Below are positions 1-7,754 of a DNA stretch of 64,000 bases, piece after piece (within the stretch, counting starts at the first letter, position 1; the number at the start of each line of letters is the position of its first letter). The stretch is taken from assembly GCF_025398155.2 (NCBI RefSeq), contig NZ_CP104562.2:186001-250000 (forward strand), given 5' to 3'. Below the pieces are notes generated by a model. It was not told the DNA's origin. It searched no databases and saw only the letters and a program-made list of their open reading frames with translations. Origin of the DNA: Roseateles amylovorans. GTDB taxonomy: Bacteria > Pseudomonadota > Gammaproteobacteria > Burkholderiales > Burkholderiaceae_C. The position numbers and the translations under genes were made by a program.

Positions 1-760
1 GTTCGGCCCGCTCGCGCTGGGCGCGCTGCTGGCTGAGCTGCTGGGCCAGCAGCTCCTCGAACTTCAGCCGCTGCCACGCGGGATGGGTGTGGTCCTCCAG
101 CGTTGACAGCCCGGCCGAGGGCGGCGGGTGGTGCAGGAAGTTCAGTGTCTCCCGCAGCGACGGCAGACCCTTGGGGACCAGCCCGGCCGGCAACACCTCC
201 TCCAGCGGCGCACGCTTGAGCGCGGAGGCGATCGCCTTGCGCAGGTAAGCCTGCGGCAACTGGGCGCTGGTGGGATAGACCGGCGTCAGCGAGGTGGCCA
301 GCGGGGTGTCCTCACCGACCTGGCGGAAGCTGGGATGCACCATCTCCCGCCCGAAGAAACCGACGCGGATCTCGCCGCGCACCCGCGCCCGGGCCCCGAC
401 CGCCAAGGTCTTCTGATGCGACGGATAGAAGTGAAGGAAGCGCAGCAGCAGCTGAGCGCCGTGATCGTCGCGCAGCTTGACCAGCAACTGTCGCCGACCG
501 CGCACCTCGATGCGGCTCTCGATGACCTCGCCTTCGCACTGCAGCGTGTCGCCATCGCGGGCCTGGTCCAGCGGCGTCAGGCGGGTCTCGTCCTCATAGC
601 GCAGCGGCAGATGCAAGGCCAGGTCGATGTCGCGGACCAGACCCAGCTTCTCCATCGCCTTTTGAGGCGCGGACTTGGCCGGCGCGACCGCCTTGGGCGG
701 CGGCGCCGGCGGCGAGGGCGGTGGCGGCGGAAGGGTACTGGCCTCGGGCATCTGCGGCAT
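1..760 (-). CDS. recG: ATP-dependent DNA helicase RecG, N-terminal part (runs off the window)
   Basis: RecG is the branch-migrating helicase that remodels stalled forks and recombination intermediates. Only the N-terminal wedge/OB region is in the window: after a Pro/Ala-rich leader the translation reads MEKLGLVRDIDLALHLPLR, then an OB-like stretch (VIESRIEVRGRRQLLVKL, DDHGAQLLLRFLHFYPS) and FFGREMVHPSFRQVGEDTPL, all typical of proteobacterial RecG. The helicase motifs lie beyond base 1. The start is uncertain: ATG at 760 has no clear ribosome site, while an in-frame ATG at 832 has GGGAGG about 12 bases upstream and would add 24 residues. It is divergent from the solute-binding protein gene at 1110. 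Confidence 0.85.
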   Translation of the reverse strand, partial: MPQMPEASTLPPPPPSPPAPPPKAVAPAKSAPQKAMEKLGLVRDIDLALHLPLRYEDETRLTPLDQARDGDTLQCEGEVIESRIEVRGRRQLLVKLRDDHGAQLLLRFLHFYPSHQKTLAVGARARVRGEIRVGFFGREMVHPSFRQVGEDTPLATSLTPVYPTSAQLPQAYLRKAIASALKRAPLEEVLPAGLVPKGLPSLRETLNFLHHPPPSAGLSTLEDHTHPAWQRLKFEELLAQQLSQQRAQRERAE

Positions 761-1109
761 CTGGGAACAGGAGGCGGATTTTGCCTGGGATCCCACGGCG
801 CGCTCTCGAGAGGCGGCGGGCTGTCGGCCCATTCGCAGTCTCGGCCTCCCGCATTTCGCTCCATCCGGCTGCACCTCGACCAAGCGATCGTTGAACTGCG
901 TGTGTTGACGGCATGCGTGGACGGCGTGGTTATGGCGGCCGCGCCGGCAGCGTGGTGGAGCCGGTTCCCGCGACGGCACATCGCTTGTGACCGATTGCCG
1001 CAATTCGCTGTGTGCAGGCGGCCGCGTCCCCGAATTCGGGCGGCGCAGGCCCGAAGGCCGCGCTACGCTGGATCCACTGCCACTTCCCCGGCGCCACGCC
1101 GTTGCCCCC

Positions 1110-1934
1110 ATGACCAGCCGAAGGGCCTGTCTGATGAGCTTGGCCGCTGCGGCATGGCCCGCAAGGGCATTGCCCGTCACCGGCGCCGCCGTGACCACGC
1201 CGGCGCCCACGCCTGCACCCACGCCGTCGAGGTCCACCGTGGCCGTCCCGGACGGCGCGCCGGTTCGTCTGGTCGCCACCGAATTCCCGCCCTACACCGG
1301 CACGGCCTTGCCGGGCGGCGGCATCGCCTGCGAGATCACCCGCGCGGCGCTGCGTCAGGCCGGGCTGTCGATGACCTTGCAGTTCCGACCCTGGGCCCGG
1401 GCGCTGCTGGAGTTCCAACGGGGCGAGCATGACGGCGTGATCGGCGCCTGGCGGTCGCCGGAGCGCGAGCGCACCATGTGGTTCCCGGCGCCGCTGGGCA
1501 TCGTGAACCAGATCGGCTTCATGGCCCGGGCGGAGGCCCGCCATCGGGTGGATGACCTCGACCGGCTCGGCGGCCTGCGCATCGGCACCGTCAATGGCTA
1601 TGCCAACCCGGAGCGCTTCGATCGGGCGCGGCTGCGGGTGGAGCCGGCGGTCGACGATCTGGCCAATCTGCGCAAGCTGCTGGCCCGACGCATCGATCTG
1701 GCCCTGATCGACAAAGGCGTGGCCGCCCACCTGATCGACACCCAATTGCGCGAGGCCGCCGGACGGCTGGTCTGGCTGGACCCGGTGATCACCGAGTTTC
1801 CGCTCTACACCGTCTTCTCGCGCGGGCGTGCCGAAGGGGACCGCTTCGCCGCCGCGCTGACCCGCGGCATCGGCGAGATGCAGGGCAGCGGCCGGCTCGC
1901 CGAACTGGTCCGCCGCGGGGCGCGCTGGCAGTAA
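1110..1934 (+). CDS. Periplasmic solute-binding protein, amino-acid ABC transporter family 3 type
   Basis: Predicted 274-residue exported protein. The start at 1110 gives a signal-like N-terminus (MTSRRACLMSLAAAAWPARA), so upstream in-frame codons are judged non-coding. The mature part fits the family 3 (PBPb) fold: VRLVATEFPPYTG opens lobe 1, GEHDGVIGAWRSPERE and the later LGGLRIGTVNGYAN hinge into lobe 2. Proteins of this group bind amino acids or small polar solutes; some orphan versions act as sensors or have unknown ligands. No permease or ATPase gene is adjacent, so it is an orphan, and the ligand cannot be told from sequence. It lies between divergent recG and queA. Confidence 0.75.
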   Translation: MTSRRACLMSLAAAAWPARALPVTGAAVTTPAPTPAPTPSRSTVAVPDGAPVRLVATEFPPYTGTALPGGGIACEITRAALRQAGLSMTLQFRPWARALLEFQRGEHDGVIGAWRSPERERTMWFPAPLGIVNQIGFMARAEARHRVDDLDRLGGLRIGTVNGYANPERFDRARLRVEPAVDDLANLRKLLARRIDLALIDKGVAAHLIDTQLREAAGRLVWLDPVITEFPLYTVFSRGRAEGDRFAAALTRGIGEMQGSGRLAELVRRGARWQ

Positions 1935-2222
1935 GGACTCGCCGATCGTTCCGCTGGGCGGTCGCTCGCCCGCCCGTTGCCGTCGTCGCGTCGGAGGGTT
2001 CACACGGCATGCCCTGAACCTCTGAGGGCGATGTCCCTGGACCGTTGCGAGCGCCGGTGCCCGCCCGGGAGCGCCTGGGATCGCATGGGAGAATTCGCGC
2101 CGACGCGGTCCTGTCGCGTCGGTCGCGCTTCTCTTTGCGTCGTCGATCTCCGTCTTCCTATTGGCACGGGCCTCGTCAGGCCCTCAACTGGCAGGGTCCG
2201 CCGCGCGGCCCTGGTCTTGCGC

Positions 2223-3263
2223 ATGTCCCGATCCTTCACCGTGAGCGATTTCGATTTCGCTCTCCCTCCCGAGCTGATTGCCCAGCATCCCGCCGCCGAG
2301 CGCAGCGCCTCGCGATTGCTGGATGGACGCCAGCATCCGCCGGTGGACCGTGTGTTCCGGGAGCTGCCCGATCTGCTGAATCCCGGAGACCTGCTGGTGT
2401 TCAACAACACCAAGGTCATCAAGGCCCGCCTGTATGGCGCCAAGGCCAGCGGCGGCGCGGTGGAAGCGCTGGTGGAACGGGTGCTGCCGGGTACCCGCGA
2501 AGTCTGGGCTCACATGCGCGCCAGCAAAAGCCCCAAGCCAGGCGCCGTGGTGCGCTTCGCCGAGGCCTTCGATGCCGAGGTGCTGGGCCGCTGCGGCCCG
2601 GACAACGGGCTGTTCCATCTGCGCCTGTCCGGCGACCCGTTCGAGCTGCTGGAGCGCCACGGCCATGTGCCGCTGCCGCCCTACATCGACCATGGCGACT
2701 CTGCGGATGACGTGCGTCGCTACCAGACGGTTTTTGCCCGGGAACCCGGCGCGGTCGCCGCCCCGACGGCCGCGCTTCACTTCGACGAAGCGCTGCTGGC
2801 CCGCCTGGCCGAGCGCGGCATTGGCACGGCGCATGTCACCTTGCATGTGGGCGCCGGCACCTTCCAGCCAGTACGGGTGGACGCGCTGGCCGACCACAAG
2901 ATGCACAGCGAGTGGTTCCAGGTGACCCCGGAGACGGTTGACGCCATTGCCCGCTGCCGTGCGGGGGGCGGGCGCATCACCGCGGTCGGCACCACCACGC
3001 TGCGGGCCCTGGAGTCCGCCGCCCTGGGCGGGACACTGGCGGCGGGTGAGCGGGAGACCGACATCTTCATCACGCCGGGCTTCGACTTCCGCGTCGTCGA
3101 TCGCTTGGTCACCAACTTCCACCTGCCCAAGAGCACGCTGATGATGCTGGTCTCGGCCTTCGCCGGTTATGAGCCGATCATGGCGCTCTACCGGCATGCG
3201 ATCGAACAGCGCTATCGCTTCTTCAGCTACGGCGACGCGATGTTGCTGGATCGCCGGACCTGA
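2223..3263 (+). CDS. queA: S-adenosylmethionine:tRNA ribosyltransferase-isomerase QueA
   Basis: QueA transfers and isomerises the ribosyl part of SAM onto 7-aminomethyl-deazaguanine in tRNA, giving epoxyqueuosine. The 346-residue length is normal for the family. Diagnostic stretches are FDFALPPELIAQHPAAER at the N-terminus, LVFNNTKVIKARL, THVTLHVG-type AHVTLHVGAGTFQPVR, and the C-terminal VTNFHLPKSTLMMLVSAFAG. The chosen start (MSRSFTVSDFDF) matches the usual family N-terminus; an open frame extends upstream to 1977 but is not family-like. Its pathway partner tgt is at 34307, about 31 kb away, instead of next door as in many relatives. Confidence 0.95.
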   Translation: MSRSFTVSDFDFALPPELIAQHPAAERSASRLLDGRQHPPVDRVFRELPDLLNPGDLLVFNNTKVIKARLYGAKASGGAVEALVERVLPGTREVWAHMRASKSPKPGAVVRFAEAFDAEVLGRCGPDNGLFHLRLSGDPFELLERHGHVPLPPYIDHGDSADDVRRYQTVFAREPGAVAAPTAALHFDEALLARLAERGIGTAHVTLHVGAGTFQPVRVDALADHKMHSEWFQVTPETVDAIARCRAGGGRITAVGTTTLRALESAALGGTLAAGERETDIFITPGFDFRVVDRLVTNFHLPKSTLMMLVSAFAGYEPIMALYRHAIEQRYRFFSYGDAMLLDRRT

Positions 3264-3652
3264 CAGGCCGAGGCGGCCCCCGCGCGCCGATGAGCGAATC
3301 GGCGCGCTGCGGACGGAAGGGAACTGACAACAGGCAACAGGCCGGGAGGCCGGCGCAAGGCAGTCCGTCGCTCGAAGTGCCGCTGTGACAGCCGGTCACA
3401 GGTTGCCCAATCCTGGGGCGGCGCACTGCGTTCGTGCCCCTCAAACGGTCGGTCGAGACCGATTCGGGGCGATGTTCGCGCAGATTTCAAGCCGACCCCC
3501 GTGCACACGGGGGCGAAAAAGTCGCACGCATTGGGGACAATTCACGCATCAGCCGGCGTGTCTCTTGCTTTCAAGCGGTCACGCACGCAGCGCCCAGTCC
3601 GGGCGAGGCGGCCCAGGCCAGAAATCAATTCCAAGAACCCCTCGGGAGTTTC
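3264..3652. other. Intergenic region between queA and the PEP-CTERM gene
   Basis: This 389-base stretch has no convincing gene. It presumably holds the queA 3' end and the promoter of the PEP-CTERM gene. The only clear structure is the near-palindrome at 3496-3513. No consensus sigma-54 element was recognised by eye. Confidence 0.5.
3496..3513. promoter_or_regulatory. GC-rich inverted repeat upstream of the PEP-CTERM gene
   Basis: CCCCCGTG and CACGGGGG form a perfect 8-base inverted repeat around a CA centre, 140 bases before the PEP-CTERM start. It is followed by A residues rather than T residues on the plus strand, so it does not look like a terminator for queA. An operator or an mRNA leader hairpin is possible. 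The function is inferred only from symmetry. Confidence 0.35.
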
Positions 3653-4339
3653 ATGAAGCTGCTTGCTCGTACCTCGATTGCCGCTGCGGCACTGCTGATC
3701 AGCGGCGTCGCCGCCGCCGGCACCATCGCCGGCCTGGTGAACACTGGCGCCGGTCTGGCGGCGGGTAGCACCGACACCCACTACACCTACTCGGTGTCGG
3801 GCGGCGACTACACCGGCCTGAGCGGCTCGGGCGTGGTCAGCAACAGCAATGTGGATCCGTTCCCGAGCTGGCTTGCCAACACCGCGTCGTCGTCCTGGCT
3901 GATCCCCACGGCTGACCAGTCGATCAACTACAGCAGCAGCGAAAGCAGCACCTTCACCTGGTCGCTGAATTTCGACCTGACCGGCTATGACCTGAGCTCC
4001 GCGTCCATCACCGGCCGCTGGGCGTCGGACAACAGCGGTGTGCTGCTGCTCAACGGCACCGTCATCTCGACGATCCTGGGCAACGGCTACAACACCTGGA
4101 CCAACTTCAGCGGGATCAACAGCGCGCTGACCACCGGCAAGAACACCCTGAGCTTTGTCGTGACCGACGACGCCAGCGCCACCTACAACTACACCGGTCT
4201 GCGGGTGGAGTTCGCCAGCGCCACCGCCAACCTCGGCACGCCGCTGGTCACCCCGGCCGTTCCCGAGCCGGAAAGCTACGCGATGATGCTGGCGGGTCTG
4301 GCCGCGCTGGGCTTCCTGGCCCGTCGTCGCCGCGACTGA
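3653..4339 (+). CDS. PEP-CTERM sorting domain protein
   Basis: Secreted 228-residue protein with a signal peptide (MKLLARTSIAAAALLISGVAAA), a Ser/Thr/Asn/Gly-rich beta-type body, and a C-terminal PEP-CTERM signal: VPEPESYAMMLAGLAALGF followed by an RRRR cluster. In this family exosortase recognises the PEP motif, cleaves the tail and directs the protein to the surface or exopolysaccharide matrix. The body contains a repeated pattern of W residues and DLTGYDLSSASITGRWASDN, resembling small Ig-like or lectin-like beta-sandwich proteins common among PEP-CTERM substrates. No exosortase is in the window. Its own transcription unit appears to end at the terminator at 4391. Confidence 0.9.
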   Translation: MKLLARTSIAAAALLISGVAAAGTIAGLVNTGAGLAAGSTDTHYTYSVSGGDYTGLSGSGVVSNSNVDPFPSWLANTASSSWLIPTADQSINYSSSESSTFTWSLNFDLTGYDLSSASITGRWASDNSGVLLLNGTVISTILGNGYNTWTNFSGINSALTTGKNTLSFVVTDDASATYNYTGLRVEFASATANLGTPLVTPAVPEPESYAMMLAGLAALGFLARRRRD

Positions 4340-4390
4340 GAGGCCACTCTCCGGACCCGGACGGTCAGCCGTCCCGGTCAGGCCGCATGA

Positions 4391-4421
4391 AAAAAGCCGC
4401 TGGGTCTCAGCGGCTTTTTTT
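4391..4421. terminator. Rho-independent terminator, bidirectional
   Basis: A GCCGCTG/CAGCGGC stem (4396-4402 and 4408-4414) with a 5-base loop is preceded by a run of A and followed by seven T. It therefore can end transcription of the PEP-CTERM gene on the plus strand and of argG on the minus strand. Confidence 0.9.
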
Positions 4422-4632
4422 CGTCTGGATGCGAGGTGAATGGCCGCTGAGCGACCGCTGAGCGGCAGGGGGACCGCACATGGACTGCCGCCGGCTTGCC
4501 GGACTCACCCCGGTGTCGGCCAGCGATCGTCAGGTCCAGGCACCGGGGGGAGGTCGACCCGACCTGACCCAACTTGACCCGAATGAACCCGAGTCGGCCC
4601 AAGTTGCGCCCAGCCTCGGAACCTCGAGCGGC

Positions 4633-5973
4633 TTACTCCTCGCCGGCGGTCAGCAGCGGGATCGAGCCGGCCGAATTCGCGCCCAGCAGACCGGTGCGGG
4701 TGTAGACGCCCAGCTTCTCGCGGGTGTCGGCGATGTCCAGGTTGCGCATGGTCAGCTGACCGATGCGGTCTGCCGGCGTGAAGGCGGCGTCCTCCACCTT
4801 CTCCATCGACAGGCGCTCCGGCGCATAGGTCAGATTCGGGCTGACCGTGTCCAGCAGCGTGTAGTCGTTGCCGCGGCGCAGCTCCAGGGTCACCTCGCCG
4901 GTGATGGCGCGCGCGACCCAGCGTTGCGCGGTCTCGCGCAGCATCAGGCACTGCGGATCGAACCAGCGACCCTGATAGAGCAGGCGGCCGAGCTTCATGC
5001 CGTTCATCCGGTACTGCTCGATCGTGTCCTCGTTGTGGATGCCGGTCACCAGGCGCTCATAGGCGATGTGCAGCAGCGCCATGCCGGGCGCTTCATAGAT
5101 GCCGCGGCTCTTGGCTTCGATGATGCGGTTCTCGATCTGGTCGCACATGCCCAGGCCGTGGCGTCCGCCGATGCGGTTGGCTTCCATGAACAGCTCGACC
5201 GAATTGGCGAACGCCTGGCCGTTCAGCGCCACCGGCACGCCGTCCTCGAACCGCACCGACACCGTCTCCGCCTTGATCGCGACGTCTTCCTTCCAGAAGG
5301 CCACGCCCATGATCGGGTTGACGATGTTCATGCCGTGGTTGAGGAACTCCAGATCCTTGGCCTCGTGGGTGGCGCCCAGCATGTTGGAGTCGGTCGAATA
5401 CGCCTTCTCCACGCTCATCTTGTAGTCGAAGCCGTTGGCGATGAGATATTCGCTCATCTCCTTGCGGCCGCCGAGCTCGTCGATGAAGGTCTGGTCCAGC
5501 CAGGGCTTGTAGATCTTCAGCGCCGGGTTGGCCAGCAGGCCGTAGCGGTAGAAGCGCTCGATGTCGTTGCCCTTGTAGGTCGAGCCATCGCCCCAGATGT
5601 TGACGCCGTCGTCGCGCATCGCCACCACCAGCGCGGTGCCGGTCACGGCGCGACCCAGCGGGGTGGTGTTGAAGTAGGTGGCGCCGCCGCTCTTGATGTG
5701 GAAGGCACCGCACTGGATGGCGGCAATGCCTTCGGCCACCAGTTGGGCGCGGCAATCGATCAGCCGAGCGATCTCGGCGCCGTAGGCCTTGGCTTTGCGG
5801 GGGATCTCTTCGTAATCGCTTTCATCGGGCTGGCCGAGGTTGGCGGTGTAGGCGCAGGGAATGGCGCCTTTGGCGCGCATCCAGTGCACCGCGGCGCTGG
5901 TGTCCAGGCCGCCGGAGAAGGCGATGCCGACGCGCTCGCCGGCGGGAATCTTTTGGAGGATGGTTGCGGCCAC
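4633..5973 (-). CDS. argG: Argininosuccinate synthase
   Basis: ArgG condenses citrulline and aspartate with ATP to make argininosuccinate, the penultimate step of arginine synthesis. The 446-residue product fits the E. coli-type (type 2) enzyme: the PP-loop AFSGGLDTSAAVHWMR near residue 20, YTANLGQPDESDYEEIP, GCGDGSTYKGND-type WGDGSTYKGNDIERFYRYG, and a conserved C-terminal half. The start is taken as GTG at 5973 because the sequence then begins VAATILQKIPAGERVGIAFS like known ArgG proteins; the frame stays open upstream to about 6423 but that extension is Arg/Pro-rich and unlike the family. It stands alone, with a terminator 3' of it. Confidence 0.95.
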   Translation of the reverse strand: MAATILQKIPAGERVGIAFSGGLDTSAAVHWMRAKGAIPCAYTANLGQPDESDYEEIPRKAKAYGAEIARLIDCRAQLVAEGIAAIQCGAFHIKSGGATYFNTTPLGRAVTGTALVVAMRDDGVNIWGDGSTYKGNDIERFYRYGLLANPALKIYKPWLDQTFIDELGGRKEMSEYLIANGFDYKMSVEKAYSTDSNMLGATHEAKDLEFLNHGMNIVNPIMGVAFWKEDVAIKAETVSVRFEDGVPVALNGQAFANSVELFMEANRIGGRHGLGMCDQIENRIIEAKSRGIYEAPGMALLHIAYERLVTGIHNEDTIEQYRMNGMKLGRLLYQGRWFDPQCLMLRETAQRWVARAITGEVTLELRRGNDYTLLDTVSPNLTYAPERLSMEKVEDAAFTPADRIGQLTMRNLDIADTREKLGVYTRTGLLGANSAGSIPLLTAGEE

Positions 5974-6480
5974 GGGCAGGTCTCGCGCGGTAGTGGGGGA
6001 AATTGCCCGCGATTCTAGGGTGCGCAGGCCGGGGAGGCTTCGCGGATGGGCGAGCCCGGGTCCGCCCTCCCGCCGCCCGGCCTTGGTTCGCCCCGACCGC
6101 GGCCCCTGGCATCGCCCCCCCACCAGGGCACTTGCGCCCCTCCATTCCCGGCGTGGCGGCGCGACGCGGGAGGGCCTTCCGTTGACGTGCATCAAAAATC
6201 CGCAGGAAGACTGACGACTCACCGGCAGTCTGTTTTCGTCAGCACGTTCAGGCCATCTGCTGACTTGTCTCCGACTGCGAGGCCGGGTCGAACCTGCAAC
6301 TCCAAGGCGGCTGGATGCCGTGCATCGGGCTGCGCGCATGTTCGCCTGCCACCGCCGGCGTAATTTATTCGGGATGACAGGTGAAATCGCCTCCGAGCCA
6401 GATGCCATCGGCCTTCCCGCCATGCGTCCTATATTGATTCACATCGGGGTCAGTCCTTGCCACCCCGCTGACCGGACCGC
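5974..6480. other. Divergent intergenic region argG / T6SS operon
   Basis: About 507 bases without a convincing gene, between the divergent argG and tssA starts. It should hold both promoters. The one motif recognised is an FNR/CRP-type palindrome at 6182-6195. The part next to tssA (about 6360-6440) is less GC-rich and contains TATATT-like sequence (ctatattgattc, 6429-6440) that could be a -10 region, but no full promoter could be assigned. Confidence 0.5.
6182..6195. promoter_or_regulatory. FNR/ANR-type binding site
   Basis: TTGACGTGCATCAA matches the TTGAY-N4-ATCAA consensus of FNR/ANR/FixK regulators. It lies 287 bases before the tssA start and 209 bases before the argG start on the other strand, so the regulated promoter is unclear. 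Control of a T6SS or argG by oxygen is inference. Confidence 0.45.
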
Positions 6481-7602
6481 ATGGAATCCTCCCCTTCAAC
6501 GCCGTGGATGCAGCCCATCTCCGCCACCTCGCCCAGTGGCGAAGAGCTGGATTACGACACCGACTTCCTGGCGCTGATGCAACTGGCGCAAGGTCGTCCG
6601 GAGTCGCAGTTCGCCGCGGCCGAGCCGCCGCGCTGGGCGCAGGTCCAGCCGTTGGTGACGTCGCTGATGACGCGTAGCCATGACTTGCGTCTGGCGCTGC
6701 TCTGGGCACGCAGCGGCACCGCGTTGAGCGGCCTGCCGGCCTTGGCGCCTGCGCTGGGGCTGATGTCGCACTGGCTCTCCCACGAATGGGAGACGGTGCA
6801 CCCGCGTCTGGATGAGGGCGATCCGTTGAGACGGCTGAGCGTGCTGTCCGAGCTCAACAGCCTGCAGGGCCTGCGCGGCGAGCTCCGCGCCGCCCCGTTG
6901 TCCACCGACAAGCGACTGGGCGGCCTGCGTGCACGGGATGTCGAGGTGGCGCTGGGGCATGCCGAGGCCCTCCCCGGCGAGCCCGCGAGCCCCCTGTCCC
7001 AGGTGCGCGGCCTTCTGTCTGGCGTGCCCGAGCTCCGGCGCTCATTGGCCAGCGCTGCGGCGGATGCGCGCGTCGCGCTGCGGCAACTGACTCAGACCGT
7101 GTCGTCAAAGGTCCCGCCTGCGCTGCTGAGCGACCGACCTGACGACGGGGCGCTGGAGGCGTTGCTGAGCGATCTGCTGGGCGTTCTGTCGGAGGCCCCA
7201 GTTGACGGCCGACCCCCCCAACCCGACAGCGACGGAGATGCGTCAGCGCAGCGCATGCCGATGGACGGCGCCACGAGCGTCGCATCGGATTCCCTGATGT
7301 CTGGCCATACGGGCGGTTGGAATGGAGATCGCGCAATGCCGCGCATGGGCACGACGAACCTGCCTCAGCTCCCGCCCCGAAGCCGCCAGGACGTGCTTCA
7401 GACCCTGCGCCTGCTGCGGGCCTACCTGGAGGAGGCCGAACCGGGCAACCCGGCGCAGTGGCTGTTGCGTCGTGCGGAGGACCTCATGGACAAGACCTTC
7501 GTGCAACTGATCGAGGAGCTGGCGCCCGATTCGCTGCACGCCGTGACCCGGGTCCTCGGCGCCGTGCCGACGTCCGACACGCAGGGTGAGGCATCCGGAT
7601 GA
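6481..7602 (+). CDS. tssA: T6SS protein TssA (ImpA family)
   Basis: TssA proteins organise baseplate and sheath assembly in T6SS. This 373-residue protein has an ImpA N-terminal domain (about residues 10-130: PSGEELDYDTDFLALMQLAQG, then RSHDLRLALLWARSGTAL and LSHEWETVHPRLDEGDPLRRL), a variable middle, and a short C-terminal domain with SRQDVLQTLRLLRAYLEEAEPGNPAQWLLRRAEDLMDK, a pattern typical of short TssA proteins. It is the first gene of the plus-strand operon that runs to 32058. The start at 6481 is the only good ATG before the conserved region. Confidence 0.88.
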   Translation: MESSPSTPWMQPISATSPSGEELDYDTDFLALMQLAQGRPESQFAAAEPPRWAQVQPLVTSLMTRSHDLRLALLWARSGTALSGLPALAPALGLMSHWLSHEWETVHPRLDEGDPLRRLSVLSELNSLQGLRGELRAAPLSTDKRLGGLRARDVEVALGHAEALPGEPASPLSQVRGLLSGVPELRRSLASAAADARVALRQLTQTVSSKVPPALLSDRPDDGALEALLSDLLGVLSEAPVDGRPPQPDSDGDASAQRMPMDGATSVASDSLMSGHTGGWNGDRAMPRMGTTNLPQLPPRSRQDVLQTLRLLRAYLEEAEPGNPAQWLLRRAEDLMDKTFVQLIEELAPDSLHAVTRVLGAVPTSDTQGEASG

Positions 7603-7754
7603 GCACCCTGATCCCTGATCCCGCAGGCCCGCTCGCGTCGACCCGAACCAGTCCTCGCTACCGCTGCGGGCATCGGCCACCGGCCACACCCGCCCGGCCA
7701 CAAGTGCTTGGTGCGGTCGCCTGACTTGTCACTCGTTCAATTCCTGGAGTTCTC

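Noticed and set aside
4391..4421. Hairpin as a riboswitch or attenuator of argG
   Set aside because: It lies 3' of argG and has A and T runs on both sides, as for a bidirectional terminator.
4480..6018. A 512-codon open frame antisense to argG
   Set aside because: It lies over the whole of argG, is rich in Ala, Gly, Val and His, and has no family features. Long antisense frames are expected in GC-rich coding DNA.
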